From Advenella mandrilli (lineage in GTDB: Bacteria; Pseudomonadota; Gammaproteobacteria; Burkholderiales; Burkholderiaceae_B): DNA of 64,000 bases. The notes beneath the pieces are model-generated. The model worked only from the letters and a program-made list of their open reading frames with translations, was not told the origin of the DNA and ran no database searches. The stretch spans positions 124,001 through 188,000 of the forward strand of contig NZ_JAENGP010000004.1 of assembly GCF_016595155.1 (NCBI RefSeq), read 5' to 3'. Positions 21,826 through 31,776 of this stretch are shown in pieces (position 1 is the first letter of the stretch; the number at the start of each line of letters is the position of its first letter). A program made the translations under genes and the position numbers.

Positions 21826-23517
21826 TTACTTGAACGCATCGGCAGGACTAGAGAACCCGTCGCCGCCATACGGGCTGGGGGTTCCGTAAGGATCGGCACC
21901 ATAAGAGCCAGCACCGGTATCGATAATAATGGTACTTGGATCAATACCGGACTCTTGCCCTTTGTAGTGCATGACCACATCTGGCCAGTACATGACCAAA
22001 GCCACCATCATCAATTGGATAACAATAAAAGAAATGGAACCCTTGTAAATATCCCCGGTGCTTACCTTGGGAATAAGCTTGCCGGTCACCTTGTCTATAT
22101 AGTCATCTTTGGCAGCCACCGAACGCAGATAAAACAGGGCAAAGCCAAAGGGTGGATGAATGAACGAAGTTTGCATGTTCACGGCCAGTAACACACCAAA
22201 CCAGATCAAATCAATGCCCATGCTTTCGGCCACCGGCCCCAGCAACGGCACCACAATGAAGGCCAGCTCGAAGAAATCCAGGAAAAATGCCAGGAAAAAA
22301 ACGGCAATACTGACAACGACCAAGAAGCCAAACTGCCCGCCCGGCAATGATTCAAACAGGTTATGAACCCATACCTGGCCACCAAACCCGGTAAACGTCA
22401 GGGTGAAAATGGTTGAACCCACCAGAATAAACACCACAAAACTGGTGATTTTAGTTGTGGTGTCCATGGCCTGTTTTAACAAATCCAGACTAAGCCTGCG
22501 ACGTGACAATGCCAGCAGAATAGAACCAACCGCACCCATTGCCCCACCCTCTGTGGGTGTAGCCACGCCAATAAAAATAGTTCCAAGCACCAGAAAAATC
22601 AGGAACATAGGCGGAATCATGACAAATATCACCCGCTCGGCAATACGCGATAGCAAGCCCAAACGAAGAAATTTATTAGTCAAGGCAATCGCAAAAGCAA
22701 TCACCCCCCATAACAACAGGGAAACCACCACTTTTTCATCGACCGGTGCACTTTCATTGATCAGGATACTATCCAGATAATAAGCGGCAGCAGAGGCAAT
22801 TAGTGTAACCACCAACAGGGATTTAAGTCCCCGGCTTCCATTGGGCTGATTATAAACACGCGCCTCTTCTGGCAAGGCGGGTGCCGATGATGGCTTGATA
22901 ATGGAAGAAATAATAATATAGATAATGTAGGCGCCCGTTAGCAAGAAGCTAGGCACAATGGCACCGCGATACATATCGCCAATTGAACGACCAAGCTGGT
23001 CAGCCAAAACAATAAGCACCAGAGATGGTGGAATGATTTGAGACAGGGTTCCCGAGGCAGCAATGACACCGGTTGCCAGCTTGCGGTCATAGCCATAACG
23101 CAGCATGATTGGCAGTGAAATAAGGCCCATTGAAATAACCGATGCGGAAACCACCCCGGTTGTAGCAGCCAGCATGGCTCCCACCAGCACAACGGCAATG
23201 GCCAGGCCACCACGAATAGGGCCAAATAATTGGCCAATGGTTTCCAGCAGGTCTTCGGCCATCCCCGATCGTTCCAGCACAAGCCCCATTAAGGTAAAGA
23301 ACGGTACCGCCAGCAGGGAGTCATTTTGCACAATACCAAAAATACGCTCAGGTAAGGCCTGGAGGAATGAAAAGGTAAATTCCCCCATGAAAATACCTAA
23401 CAAACAGTACAAAATACCGTTAGCCGCCAAAGAAAATGCGACTGGAAAGCCTAACAGCAAGAAGCCAATCAGGGTCAGGAACATGATTGGAGGCATGTTG
23501 TTGATGATGATTTCCAT
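21826..23517 (-). CDS. dctM: TRAP transporter large membrane subunit (DctM)
   Basis: This 563-residue integral membrane protein has some 12-14 hydrophobic segments. It is the solute-translocating subunit of a sodium-driven tripartite ATP-independent periplasmic transporter. GATTGVVSASVISMGLISLP, SGTLSQIIPPSLVLIVLADQ and the GGAMGAVGS repeat are typical DctM motifs. It is longer than classical DctM (about 430) because of a central insertion (about 205-255) and a Gly/Tyr/Pro-rich tail. The gene is preceded by dctQ with a two-base gap. The periplasmic binding subunit DctP is not in the neighbourhood. Confidence 0.9.
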   Translation of the reverse strand: MEIIINNMPPIMFLTLIGFLLLGFPVAFSLAANGILYCLLGIFMGEFTFSFLQALPERIFGIVQNDSLLAVPFFTLMGLVLERSGMAEDLLETIGQLFGPIRGGLAIAVVLVGAMLAATTGVVSASVISMGLISLPIMLRYGYDRKLATGVIAASGTLSQIIPPSLVLIVLADQLGRSIGDMYRGAIVPSFLLTGAYIIYIIISSIIKPSSAPALPEEARVYNQPNGSRGLKSLLVVTLIASAAAYYLDSILINESAPVDEKVVVSLLLWGVIAFAIALTNKFLRLGLLSRIAERVIFVMIPPMFLIFLVLGTIFIGVATPTEGGAMGAVGSILLALSRRRLSLDLLKQAMDTTTKITSFVVFILVGSTIFTLTFTGFGGQVWVHNLFESLPGGQFGFLVVVSIAVFFLAFFLDFFELAFIVVPLLGPVAESMGIDLIWFGVLLAVNMQTSFIHPPFGFALFYLRSVAAKDDYIDKVTGKLIPKVSTGDIYKGSISFIVIQLMMVALVMYWPDVVMHYKGQESGIDPSTIIIDTGAGSYGADPYGTPSPYGGDGFSSPADAFK

Positions 23518-23519
23518 GC

Positions 23520-24128
23520 TTATTTCACTCCTGCCTGTTGCTCACGCTGCACTGCCTCACGGGCAATTTCTTCGGCCAGTAATTCTTCTGCCGATTTTGT
23601 ATTTTGTCGGGCCAATGGATTGGGCCCCTTGCCGGCAAGAAAAGCAGCGCATTTGATTAAATGTGAAACCCCGGACAATGCCAGCAACAGGAAACCAAGC
23701 GGAATTAACAGCTTTACCGGCCAGCGGATTAGACCACCGGTATTGGAAGACTGCTCCATGGTTTCAAACGACAGCATGAAAAATGGCCATGAGAGGTAAA
23801 TAATCAGGCCGCAGACCGGAAGCAGGAACAGAAAGACACAAATCAGGTCAATAGTGACCTGCGTGCGTTCGGACAAGCGTTGTGAAAGAATATCAACCCG
23901 CACGTGCTCATTTTTCAGGAAGGTATAGCCGGCGGCAAGCAGAAAGATGGCACCAAACAAATACCACTGGATTTCCAGCCAGGCATTGGAGCTAAGATGA
24001 AACACTTTGCGGAAAATAGCATTTCCAGCGCTGATCACGACCACCACCAGCGTTAACCAGGTGACAAACTTACCGGTATAAGTATTCAGCGAGTCTATCA
24101 ACCGTGAAATGGAAAGTAAAAAACCCAT
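23520..24128 (-). CDS. dctQ: TRAP transporter small membrane subunit (DctQ)
   Basis: This 202-residue protein has four membrane segments in its first about 165 residues and a charged C-terminal tail rich in Glu/Gln. The segment LEIQWYLFGAIFLLAAGYTFLKNEHVRVD is the DctQ family signature. It pairs with the large subunit directly downstream. The 244 bases upstream to truA hold only A/T-rich sequence and a small CCGGA..TCCGG hairpin; no binding-protein gene is present. Confidence 0.9.
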   Translation of the reverse strand: MGFLLSISRLIDSLNTYTGKFVTWLTLVVVVISAGNAIFRKVFHLSSNAWLEIQWYLFGAIFLLAAGYTFLKNEHVRVDILSQRLSERTQVTIDLICVFLFLLPVCGLIIYLSWPFFMLSFETMEQSSNTGGLIRWPVKLLIPLGFLLLALSGVSHLIKCAAFLAGKGPNPLARQNTKSAEELLAEEIAREAVQREQQAGVK

Positions 24129-24372
24129 GAAATTCTCAATCGTAAAAATAAACCAATTGTTATTCAGGCATGGGCATCTTGCAAATAGGGATGTCCACTG
24201 AATAGATAGTTTTTATCTGAATGATTCCGGATATATTCCGGGATGCAAAATGATAACTGATTAACCACATTTTGTAAGCTGATATTAACCCCTGAAGCAA
24301 TTTTAGTTTGACAAACCTGAATGACAAGGGATTTATTGATTTATGCAAACCGGCATCAATTTATTGTTTGCT

Positions 24373-25209
24373 TCAGGCCTGCAACAATGAATGTAAAGGG
24401 TGATTAATGTCGAACTGATTAAATGAGTCCAGCCCATATTCTTCGGGGTAATCAACCTGGGCCAGGTACAGGCCATCAGACATGAAAGTGGGGGCTGCAA
24501 ATTTACGGTCTTTTTCCTGCAGTAACGATTTTACCCACTCGCTTGGGAAACGACCTTTGCCCACATACACCAGAGAACCAATAATATTGCGTACCATGTG
24601 ATGCAAAAAAGCATTGGCTTTTAATGTAAAAACAATAAAAGTGCCCTGCTTTTCTATCTTCAATAATTCCATCGTTCTGACCGGACTGGCCGCCTGGCAC
24701 TGTGATGAACGGAAACTGCTGAAGTCATGGGTACCCACCAGGTGTTCTGCGGCCTTGCACATGGCGTCAAGGTTTAACGGACGGAAGTCCCAGCCGGCCC
24801 GGCCTACCCAGTGGGGTGACATAATTCGCTCATTCCTGAGCACGTACACATAAGTTCTGGAGCGGGCAGAAAATCGCGCATTAAAATCCAGGGCCACTTC
24901 TTTAGCCCAACGCACCGTAATACTATCGGGTAACAGGGCATTAAGCCCCCTGACCCAGGACTCAGTGCGTCGTTCCGCCTGTGTGTCCAGGTGCACGACT
25001 TGAGAAAGTGCGTGCACCCCGGTATCGGTTCGTCCGGCACAAATAGTGGGGGTTACCTGTGTTGTGAATTGCCGCAAAGCCGCTTCAAGTTTATCCTGAA
25101 CCGTTTTACCATTAGGCTGGGTTTGCCAGCCGTAATAGGGGGTACCGTTATAGGCAATACCCAAGACTATTCTTTTTAATGGCAATTCAGGAAGCAGGTC
25201 CATAGGCAT
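24373..25209 (-). CDS. truA: tRNA pseudouridine(38-40) synthase
   Basis: This 278-residue enzyme converts U38-U40 in the tRNA anticodon arm to pseudouridine. The catalytic Asp is in [27 protein letters not shown] near the start, [16 protein letters not shown] and [11 protein letters not shown] are further family motifs. It is two bases downstream of the small membrane protein in the place of fimV, within the conserved asd-fimV-truA-trpF order. Confidence 0.95.
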   Translation of the reverse strand: MPMDLLPELPLKRIVLGIAYNGTPYYGWQTQPNGKTVQDKLEAALRQFTTQVTPTICAGRTDTGVHALSQVVHLDTQAERRTESWVRGLNALLPDSITVRWAKEVALDFNARFSARSRTYVYVLRNERIMSPHWVGRAGWDFRPLNLDAMCKAAEHLVGTHDFSSFRSSQCQAASPVRTMELLKIEKQGTFIVFTLKANAFLHHMVRNIIGSLVYVGKGRFPSEWVKSLLQEKDRKFAAPTFMSDGLYLAQVDYPEEYGLDSFNQFDINHPLHSLLQA

Positions 25210-25211
25210 GC

Positions 25212-25412
25212 TTATTTGCTTTCTGGAGAATCAAGATCAAGATTGATTTTCCCCAGTTTTGCCTTTAACTCATCATCGGACATCATCCGCGGTTGCTGTG
25301 CCGCCTTTTTTTTAAGAATCGCAATCGCTACCGCAGGTACGATGAGCATGACAAGACAAACCACAAGAATCAACACGGCTGTTTCATTGGCAAGCCAGGC
25401 GGGTAAATTCAT
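25212..25412 (-). CDS. 66-residue membrane protein in the fimV position
   Basis: This short protein has one transmembrane helix (about residues 10-34, [21 protein letters not shown]), a basic KKK stop, and an acidic tail ([24 protein letters not shown]). It lies two bases from both asd and truA. In Burkholderiales this slot normally holds fimV, a large LysM peptidoglycan protein. The TM segment followed by an acidic LDLD-type tail is compatible with a drastically shortened FimV, but similarity is too short to be sure. It has a normal start and no frameshift remnants around it. Confidence 0.6.
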   Translation of the reverse strand: MNLPAWLANETAVLILVVCLVMLIVPAVAIAILKKKAAQQPRMMSDDELKAKLGKINLDLDSPESK

Positions 25413-25414
25413 GT

Positions 25415-26545
25415 TTACAGCTCACCAATGGCAATACGCAGCATGCGGCGCAAAGGTTCAGCGGCACCCCACAGCAATTGATCACCCACGGTAAAGGCGC
25501 TAAGATATTCAGGACCCATAGACATTTTACGCAAACGGCCAACCGGGATATCAAGTGTACCGGTAGTGGCGACCGGTGTCAGGCCTGCCATGGTGGCTTC
25601 CTTGTTGTTGGGAATGACCTTGGCCCAATCGGTACCCTGTTTTAAAATATCGGCAATTTCATCAAGCGGTACATCACGTTTGAGCTTGATGGTTAATGCC
25701 TGGCTATGGCAGCGCATGGCACCAATGCGAACACACAGGCCATCAATAGGCACGGGAGCCGTGCCAAATGCCTGCCCGCGACCAAGAATTTTATTGGTTT
25801 CGGCTTCGGCTTTCCATTCTTCACGGGACTGGCCGTTTTCAAGGTCTTTATCGATCCAGGGGATCAGGTTGCCGGCCAGGGTAATGCCAAAGTTTTCCTG
25901 TGGCAGCTTTTCGTCTTTTTGTGCAACTAACAATTGACGGTCAATTTCCAGAATGGCGGAAGCGGGATCGTCCAGCAAGGGTTTGACGGAATCGTTAAGC
26001 AAACCAAACTGGGTAATGAGTTCACGCATGTGCTTGGCACCACCACCGGAAGCGGCCTGGTAAGTCATGCTGGTCATCCAGTCGATAAGGTCATGCTTGA
26101 ACAGGCCGGCCAACCCCATTAGCATGCAACTTACGGTGCAGTTGCCACCAACAAAGTTTTTAACACCCTTGCCAAGGGCGGCATCAACCACGGCACGATT
26201 AACCGGATCAAGCACAATAATCGCGTCGTCTTTCATGCGCAGTGTGCTGGCCGCATCAATCCAGATACCATCCCAACCTGCTGCGCGTAATTTTGGAAAT
26301 ACTTCTGTCGTGTAGTCTCCGCCCTGTGCCGTTACAATAATAGGCAGCTTTTTCAGCGCCTCTATATCGTAGGCGTTTTGCAATGGACCGGCGCCTTCCG
26401 CCCAGGCAGGTGCTGTACCCCCTGCATTACTGGTTGAGAAAAAGACGGGATTAATAAGGTTGAAGTCGCCCTCATCACGCATGCGTTGCATGAGAACAGA
26501 GCCGACCATCCCGCGCCAACCGACTAAACCGACAGATTGTGTCAT
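25415..26545 (-). CDS. asd: Aspartate-semialdehyde dehydrogenase
   Basis: This 376-residue enzyme makes aspartate semialdehyde for lysine, threonine and methionine. It has the N-terminal NADP-binding [17 protein letters not shown], the catalytic Cys in [16 protein letters not shown], and the Arg/His active-site region around [17 protein letters not shown]. This is the gammaproteobacterial-type Asd common in this order. It is downstream of leuB on the same strand. Confidence 0.96.
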   Translation of the reverse strand: MTQSVGLVGWRGMVGSVLMQRMRDEGDFNLINPVFFSTSNAGGTAPAWAEGAGPLQNAYDIEALKKLPIIVTAQGGDYTTEVFPKLRAAGWDGIWIDAASTLRMKDDAIIVLDPVNRAVVDAALGKGVKNFVGGNCTVSCMLMGLAGLFKHDLIDWMTSMTYQAASGGGAKHMRELITQFGLLNDSVKPLLDDPASAILEIDRQLLVAQKDEKLPQENFGITLAGNLIPWIDKDLENGQSREEWKAEAETNKILGRGQAFGTAPVPIDGLCVRIGAMRCHSQALTIKLKRDVPLDEIADILKQGTDWAKVIPNNKEATMAGLTPVATTGTLDIPVGRLRKMSMGPEYLSAFTVGDQLLWGAAEPLRRMLRIAIGEL

Positions 26546-26672
26546 TTTTTAACTCACAAAATTACTAATTATAAAAAATTCAGACAACAAAAGGGACACT
26601 GTCACGCGGGTAGATTCCTACCTTCGCAACAAGCCCCTCTTTACTGTTAAGTGCTTATATTACAACACTATA

Positions 26673-27749
26673 TCAGCTTAATGCCTTTAATACAGCATCA
26701 CCCATTTGAGAAGTTGAAACTTTTTCTGTTCCTTCTTCATAAATGTCGGCTGTACGCAACCCTTGCGCCAATACCTGGCGAACGGCCTCTTCAATTTTGT
26801 CAGCCGCAGCGGTTTCATTTAATGAATAACGCAACAACATGGCTGCCGACAAAATAGTGGCCAGTGGGTTGGCAATGTTTTTGCCGGCAATATCCGGTGC
26901 CGAACCATGGCTGGGCTCATACAGGCCCTGATTGGAAGCATTCAGGGAGGCCGAAGGTAACATGCCGATAGAACCCGTCAACATGGCCGCCTCATCAGAC
27001 AGAATATCGCCAAACAGGTTACCGGTAACGATCACGTCAAACTCTTTAGGCGCGCGTACCAACTGCATGGCAGCGTTATCGACATACATATGGGACAAAG
27101 CGACATCAGGGTATTGCTTGGACACATCAATCATGATATCACGCCAGAACTGGGAGGTTTCCAGTACATTGGCCTTGTCAACACTACACAATTTCCCTTG
27201 ACGCTTGCGGGCTGCTTCGAAGGCGATTTTAGCAATCCGGCGCACTTCGGTTTCTGCGTAGCGCATGGTATCAAAACCTTCCTGCTCGCCCTTGAAAGCA
27301 CCATCTTCGGCGGTACGGACACCGCGGGGCGTACCGAAATAGATATCGCCGGTAAGCTCACGAACAATCAGGATATCCAGGCCGGAAACTACTTCGGGCT
27401 TAAGGGAAGAAGCATTGGCCAACTGCGGATACAGAATGGCCGGACGCAGGTTGGCAAACAGGCCCATGTTTTTACGCAAGCCAAGAATAGCCTGTTCAGG
27501 GCGATGCTCACGCGGCAAAGAGTCATATTTCCAGTCACCCACCGCACCGAACAGAATGGCATTGGAGCTTTTTGCCAGCGCTAGTGTAGAGGGTGGCAAA
27601 GGATGCCCTAATTGGTCGTAAGCCGCACCACCCACCGGGGCTTCTTCAAGCGAGATATCCAGCTTAAGTGCCGTTAAAACACGAGCGGCCTGATCGACAA
27701 TTTCTTTTCCAATGCCATCACCTGGCAATACTGCAATTTTATAAGTCAT
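26673..27749 (-). CDS. leuB: 3-isopropylmalate dehydrogenase
   Basis: This 358-residue enzyme does the oxidative decarboxylation step of leucine synthesis. [14 protein letters not shown] at the N-terminus, the substrate-binding arginines in [25 protein letters not shown], and [19 protein letters not shown] near the end are diagnostic. It lies 15 bases after leuD. The 127 bases to asd hold no clear terminator, so read-through into asd is possible. Confidence 0.97.
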   Translation of the reverse strand: MTYKIAVLPGDGIGKEIVDQAARVLTALKLDISLEEAPVGGAAYDQLGHPLPPSTLALAKSSNAILFGAVGDWKYDSLPREHRPEQAILGLRKNMGLFANLRPAILYPQLANASSLKPEVVSGLDILIVRELTGDIYFGTPRGVRTAEDGAFKGEQEGFDTMRYAETEVRRIAKIAFEAARKRQGKLCSVDKANVLETSQFWRDIMIDVSKQYPDVALSHMYVDNAAMQLVRAPKEFDVIVTGNLFGDILSDEAAMLTGSIGMLPSASLNASNQGLYEPSHGSAPDIAGKNIANPLATILSAAMLLRYSLNETAAADKIEEAVRQVLAQGLRTADIYEEGTEKVSTSQMGDAVLKALS

Positions 27750-27764
27750 GTAAATATCCTGTTA

Positions 27765-28418
27765 TTAAACCAAGCCGGCATTGCCTTCAAGCCATGGATG
27801 GCGGGCCAGCCGTTCTGCTTCAAATGCCCTGATTTTGTCTGATTTTTGCAGGGTAAGACTAATATCGTCAAACCCGTTAAGCAGGCAGTATTTGCGGAAC
27901 CCGTCAATCTGGAAAGACATTTCACGGCCATCAGGTGCAATCACAACCTGACGCTCAAGGTCGATACGCAGTTTATAGCCCGCAAAACCCTTGACCTCAT
28001 CAAACAGGCGCGATACGTCCAGTTCAGACAGCACAATGGGCAACAAGCCATTCTTAAAGCTGTTGTTGAAGAAAATATCCGCAAAAGAAGGGGCGATAAT
28101 GGCCTTGAAACCGTACTGGGTGAGCGCCCAGGGAGCGTGCTCCCGGCTTGAACCGCAACCAAAGTTTTTACGGGCAAGCAAAACTGAGGCACCTTTGTAG
28201 CGAGGCTGATTCAAGATGAAATCAGGGTTCAACGGACGCTTGCTGTTATCCATGCCCGGTTCGCCATGATCCAGATAGCGCAACTCGTCGAACAGGTTAG
28301 GACCAAAACCGGTCCGCTTGATGGATTTCAGAAACTGTTTGGGAATAATTAAATCTGTATCCACATTTTCGCGGTCCAAGGGGGCTACCAGGCCTTCATG
28401 TGTTGTAAAAGCTTCCAT
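27765..28418 (-). CDS. leuD: 3-isopropylmalate dehydratase small subunit
   Basis: This 217-residue subunit forms the swivelling domain of isopropylmalate isomerase. The signature [14 protein letters not shown] and the [16 protein letters not shown] start are conserved. It follows leuC by five bases and should be made together with it. Confidence 0.97.
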   Translation of the reverse strand: MEAFTTHEGLVAPLDRENVDTDLIIPKQFLKSIKRTGFGPNLFDELRYLDHGEPGMDNSKRPLNPDFILNQPRYKGASVLLARKNFGCGSSREHAPWALTQYGFKAIIAPSFADIFFNNSFKNGLLPIVLSELDVSRLFDEVKGFAGYKLRIDLERQVVIAPDGREMSFQIDGFRKYCLLNGFDDISLTLQKSDKIRAFEAERLARHPWLEGNAGLV

Positions 28419-28423
28419 TTCAA

Positions 28424-29827
28424 TTATCCTAATTTTCTGACATCAACAAAATGACCGGCAATTGCGGCAGCTGCAGCCATGGCAGGACTAACCAGATGAG
28501 TACGCCCCCCCTGTCCCTGACGGCCTTCAAAGTTCCGGTTTGAGGTTGAGGCGCAACGCTCGCCTGGCTCAAGACGATCGGCATTCATGGCTAGGCACAT
28601 AGAGCAACCTGGCTCACGCCATTCGAAACCGGCTTCAATAAATATTTTATCCAGGCCTTCCTGTTCGGCCTGTTTCTTGACCAGACCGGAACCGGGCACC
28701 ACCATGGCCTGGATGACATTTGACGCCACATGTTTACCACGGGCCACCTTGGCAGCAGCACGCAAGTCTTCGATGCGGGAGTTGGTACAGGAGCCGATGA
28801 AAACGCGGTCGATACGAATGTCCTCGATAGGCGTGTTGGGCTTTAAGCCCATATATTCAAGGGCACGCTCCATACCGCTGCGGCGAACATCATCTTTTTC
28901 CTTGTCAGGGTCAGGAATGCGGTCTTCGATGGAAAGCACCATTTCAGGTGACGTACCCCAGGTAACCTGCGGCTTGATGTCTTTGGCATTGATTTCTACA
29001 ACCGTATCAAACATTGCACCTTGATCAGTGTGCAATGTTTTCCAGTATTTGACCGCTTCATCCCACAAGATGCCGGTTGGCGAATAAGGACGGCCACGGA
29101 AGTATTCAATTGTTTTTTCATCAACGGCCACCATGCCAGAACGGGCACCTGCCTCGATGGCCATATTGCACACGGTCATGCGGCCTTCAATGGACAGGGA
29201 GCGAATGGTGCTGCCGGCAAATTCGATGGCATGACCGGTACCACCAGCAGTTCCAATCACCCCAATAATATGCAATACCACGTCTTTCGCGGTACAGCCA
29301 AAAGGCAACTCACCTTCTACCTTGATGAGCATGTTTTTGTTCTTTTTCATCAGCAGAGTCTGGGTAGCCAAAACGTGCTCAACCTCAGAAGTACCAATAC
29401 CAAAAGCCAGGGCACCCATGGCGCCGTGCGTGCTGGTATGCGAGTCACCACAGACAACCGTCATACCTGGCAGCGTTGCGCCCTGTTCAGGCCCAATCAC
29501 GTGCACAATTCCCTGGCGCATGTCGTTCATGCGAAATTCTGTGATACCAAAGGTTTCACAGTTTTTATCCAGGGTATCAACCTGCAACCTTGAGACAGGA
29601 TCGGCAATGCCCTCGGCCCTGTCCTGGGTAGGTACGTTATGATCCGCCACGGCCAGGTTGGCGCTTAAACGCCATGGTTTACGTCCGGCAAGGGTCAGGC
29701 CTTCAAAAGCCTGTGGACTGGTAACTTCATGCAACAACTGACGGTCTATATACAATAGACAGGTCCCGTCTTCTCCCTGGTCGACGACGTGGGCGTCCCA
29801 GAGTTTATCGTAAAGTGTTTGCGCCAT
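28424..29827 (-). CDS. leuC: 3-isopropylmalate dehydratase large subunit
   Basis: This 467-residue aconitase-family subunit is counted from the ATG at 29827 (ribosome binding site GGAGAAA; the open upstream extension is not protein-like). The 4Fe-4S ligands are in [14 protein letters not shown] and [43 protein letters not shown] (split here by family blocks) and RNFEGRQG are typical. It heads the leuC-leuD-leuB unit; a promoter with a palindrome lies about 110 bases upstream. Confidence 0.96.
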   Translation of the reverse strand: MAQTLYDKLWDAHVVDQGEDGTCLLYIDRQLLHEVTSPQAFEGLTLAGRKPWRLSANLAVADHNVPTQDRAEGIADPVSRLQVDTLDKNCETFGITEFRMNDMRQGIVHVIGPEQGATLPGMTVVCGDSHTSTHGAMGALAFGIGTSEVEHVLATQTLLMKKNKNMLIKVEGELPFGCTAKDVVLHIIGVIGTAGGTGHAIEFAGSTIRSLSIEGRMTVCNMAIEAGARSGMVAVDEKTIEYFRGRPYSPTGILWDEAVKYWKTLHTDQGAMFDTVVEINAKDIKPQVTWGTSPEMVLSIEDRIPDPDKEKDDVRRSGMERALEYMGLKPNTPIEDIRIDRVFIGSCTNSRIEDLRAAAKVARGKHVASNVIQAMVVPGSGLVKKQAEQEGLDKIFIEAGFEWREPGCSMCLAMNADRLEPGERCASTSNRNFEGRQGQGGRTHLVSPAMAAAAAIAGHFVDVRKLG

Positions 29828-29933
29828 TTTTTTCTCCGCACAACTAAATGAATAGTTTTGTTGGGTTGACAAAAACCTTTTTGCCAACAATGCAATAATT
29901 ATCGCTGATTGCTCATGCTTAACAAGCCCATTA

Positions 29934-29962
29934 TTTATACTAGTAGTAGTACTACTATAAAA
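29934..29962 (-). promoter_or_regulatory. Putative leuC promoter with operator palindrome
   Basis: On the minus strand a TTTTAT (29957-29962), 17-base spacer, TATAAA (29934-29939) pair is seen. The spacer contains the perfect 14-base palindrome TAGTAGTACTACTA (29944-29957), a likely regulator site. The rest of the 372-base divergent gap to the aminotransferase gene is A/T-rich with no gene. Confidence 0.4.
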
Positions 29963-30199
29963 ACCAATCACTTGCCCAGGCTCGCAGCATTCAAACCTTC
30001 CAAACAACCATTATCTCACTTAAAACTGTTGCAAAACAATCACATAGCCCGTCCACATAGGTAAAACCCGCCTTTTTTTCTCTATTAATCACATGCCATA
30101 ATGCAACGGTTAATTGCACATAATAAAAAATTTTTCATATCAGACATAAGCCCCCCCTAAATACGCCCTGAATAATTATGCACTTTTCGGAGTAAAGTC

Positions 30200-31516
30200 A
30201 TGAGCCAGACACCCGACCTTTCCCATTTCTGGATGCCATTTACCGCCAACAAAAATTTCAAAGCCTCTCCTCGCCTGCTAAAAGCGGCCAAAGGCATGTA
30301 CTACACCACCATCGATGATCGACAGGTACTGGATGGCTGCGCCGGTTTATGGTGTGTGAACGCTGGACATGGCCGTGATGAAATAACACAGGCGCTCATT
30401 GAACAACTGAATGTGCTGGATTACGCCCCCGGTTTCCAGATGGGGCACCCCGTCGCATTTGAAGCGGCCCGGGCTGTGGCCGAATTCATGCCAGACACCA
30501 TTAACAAAATATTTTTTACCAATTCGGGATCAGAGGCTGTGGATACGGCCCTGAAAATCGCCCTGGCCTACCATCGGGCCAATGGTGAACCCACCCGCTC
30601 GCGGTTGATTGGCCGCGAGCGGGGTTACCATGGCGTGGGTTTCGGGGGAATCTCAGTGGGCGGCATCAGCTCCAACCGCAAAACCTTTTCCAATACCCTG
30701 CTGCCCCAGGTGGATCACTTGCCGCACACCCATGATCTTGAGCACAATGCCTATAGCAAGGGGCAACCGGCCTGGGGCGTACACCTTGCCGATGAACTTG
30801 AAAACATCATTGCCCTGCATGATGCATCAACCATTGCCGCCGTTATTGTAGAACCGATTGCCGGCTCTACAGGCGTCTTGATTCCCCCCAGGGGCTATCT
30901 GGAACGTTTGCGTGAAATTACCCAAAGACACGGTATTTTGCTTATTTTTGATGAAGTCATTACCGGTTTTGGCCGTTTAGGTACCGCAACTGCCAGTGAA
31001 TACTTTGGCATTACCCCTGATATCCTTACCCTGGCCAAGGGACTGAGTAATGCAGCGGTTCCAGTTGGCGCTGTAGCGGTCCATGACCATATTTACAACA
31101 CCATTGTCAATAACGCTGCGGGCGGCATAGAACTGTTTCATGGCTATACGTATTCCGGACACCCCCTGTCTGCAGCCGCCGTCAAAGCAACGCTGGCCAT
31201 GTACAAAAACGAGCATATTTTTGAAAATGCCAAGGCATTAAGTGGGGTATTTGAACAAGCCGCGCACGGCTTAAAAGGTTTTCCTCATGTTGTAGATATC
31301 CGCAACCTTGGCCTGGTGGCGGGCATAGAGCTTAAATCCAGAGCCGGGGCTCCTGGCGCCCGTGCCGCAGAAGTCTTCCAGAAATGCTACGACCAAGGTG
31401 TGCTGTTGCGCTACACCGGCGATATTATCGCCATTTCTCCTCCGCTAATTATTAATCAGGAACAAATCAGACATATATTCAATGTGCTTGGCAATGTCCT
31501 GAAACAAGTGGATTAA
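30200..31516 (+). CDS. Omega-amino acid: pyruvate-type class III aminotransferase
   Basis: This 438-residue PLP enzyme of class III (beta-alanine/omega-amino acid: pyruvate branch) begins SHFWMPFTANKNFKASPRLL. FFTNSGSEAVDTALKIA binds the cofactor phosphate, and LLIFDEVITGFGRLG holds the Asp that contacts the pyridine nitrogen. The Schiff-base lysine is in LTLAKGLSNAAVPVGAV. It probably moves amino groups from beta-alanine or similar amines to pyruvate; the exact substrate cannot be read from sequence. CGGAGTAAAG is a good ribosome binding site. Confidence 0.9.
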   Translation: MSQTPDLSHFWMPFTANKNFKASPRLLKAAKGMYYTTIDDRQVLDGCAGLWCVNAGHGRDEITQALIEQLNVLDYAPGFQMGHPVAFEAARAVAEFMPDTINKIFFTNSGSEAVDTALKIALAYHRANGEPTRSRLIGRERGYHGVGFGGISVGGISSNRKTFSNTLLPQVDHLPHTHDLEHNAYSKGQPAWGVHLADELENIIALHDASTIAAVIVEPIAGSTGVLIPPRGYLERLREITQRHGILLIFDEVITGFGRLGTATASEYFGITPDILTLAKGLSNAAVPVGAVAVHDHIYNTIVNNAAGGIELFHGYTYSGHPLSAAAVKATLAMYKNEHIFENAKALSGVFEQAAHGLKGFPHVVDIRNLGLVAGIELKSRAGAPGARAAEVFQKCYDQGVLLRYTGDIIAISPPLIINQEQIRHIFNVLGNVLKQVD

Positions 31517-31776
31517 GACATTAATCGGTAGCCAACAAATACAAAACCTGCAAGGCAAGATAAAACTTTTTCAGCCTCAGCCGGACTTGCCTCTGGCTGT
31601 TTTTTTGCTTATCCGGTAAAGTATCATCTGTTACGGTTTTATCCGTTACGCCAAACCGGGCAATAAAACGCAGTACCATACAGGAAAACCCTTGTTCGCT
31701 TTTTTCAAGGAGATCCCGTTACAATGGTTGCGTTTTCAACTATAATTTCAAACTCTTTTTTAAATTATTCAAACGC

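Noticed and set aside
22403-22780. Antisense frame in dctM
   Set aside because: Shadow of a well-identified membrane protein; no start signal or known family.
27090-27584. 164-codon antisense frame in leuB
   Set aside because: Entirely inside leuB and without independent signals; a codon-bias shadow.
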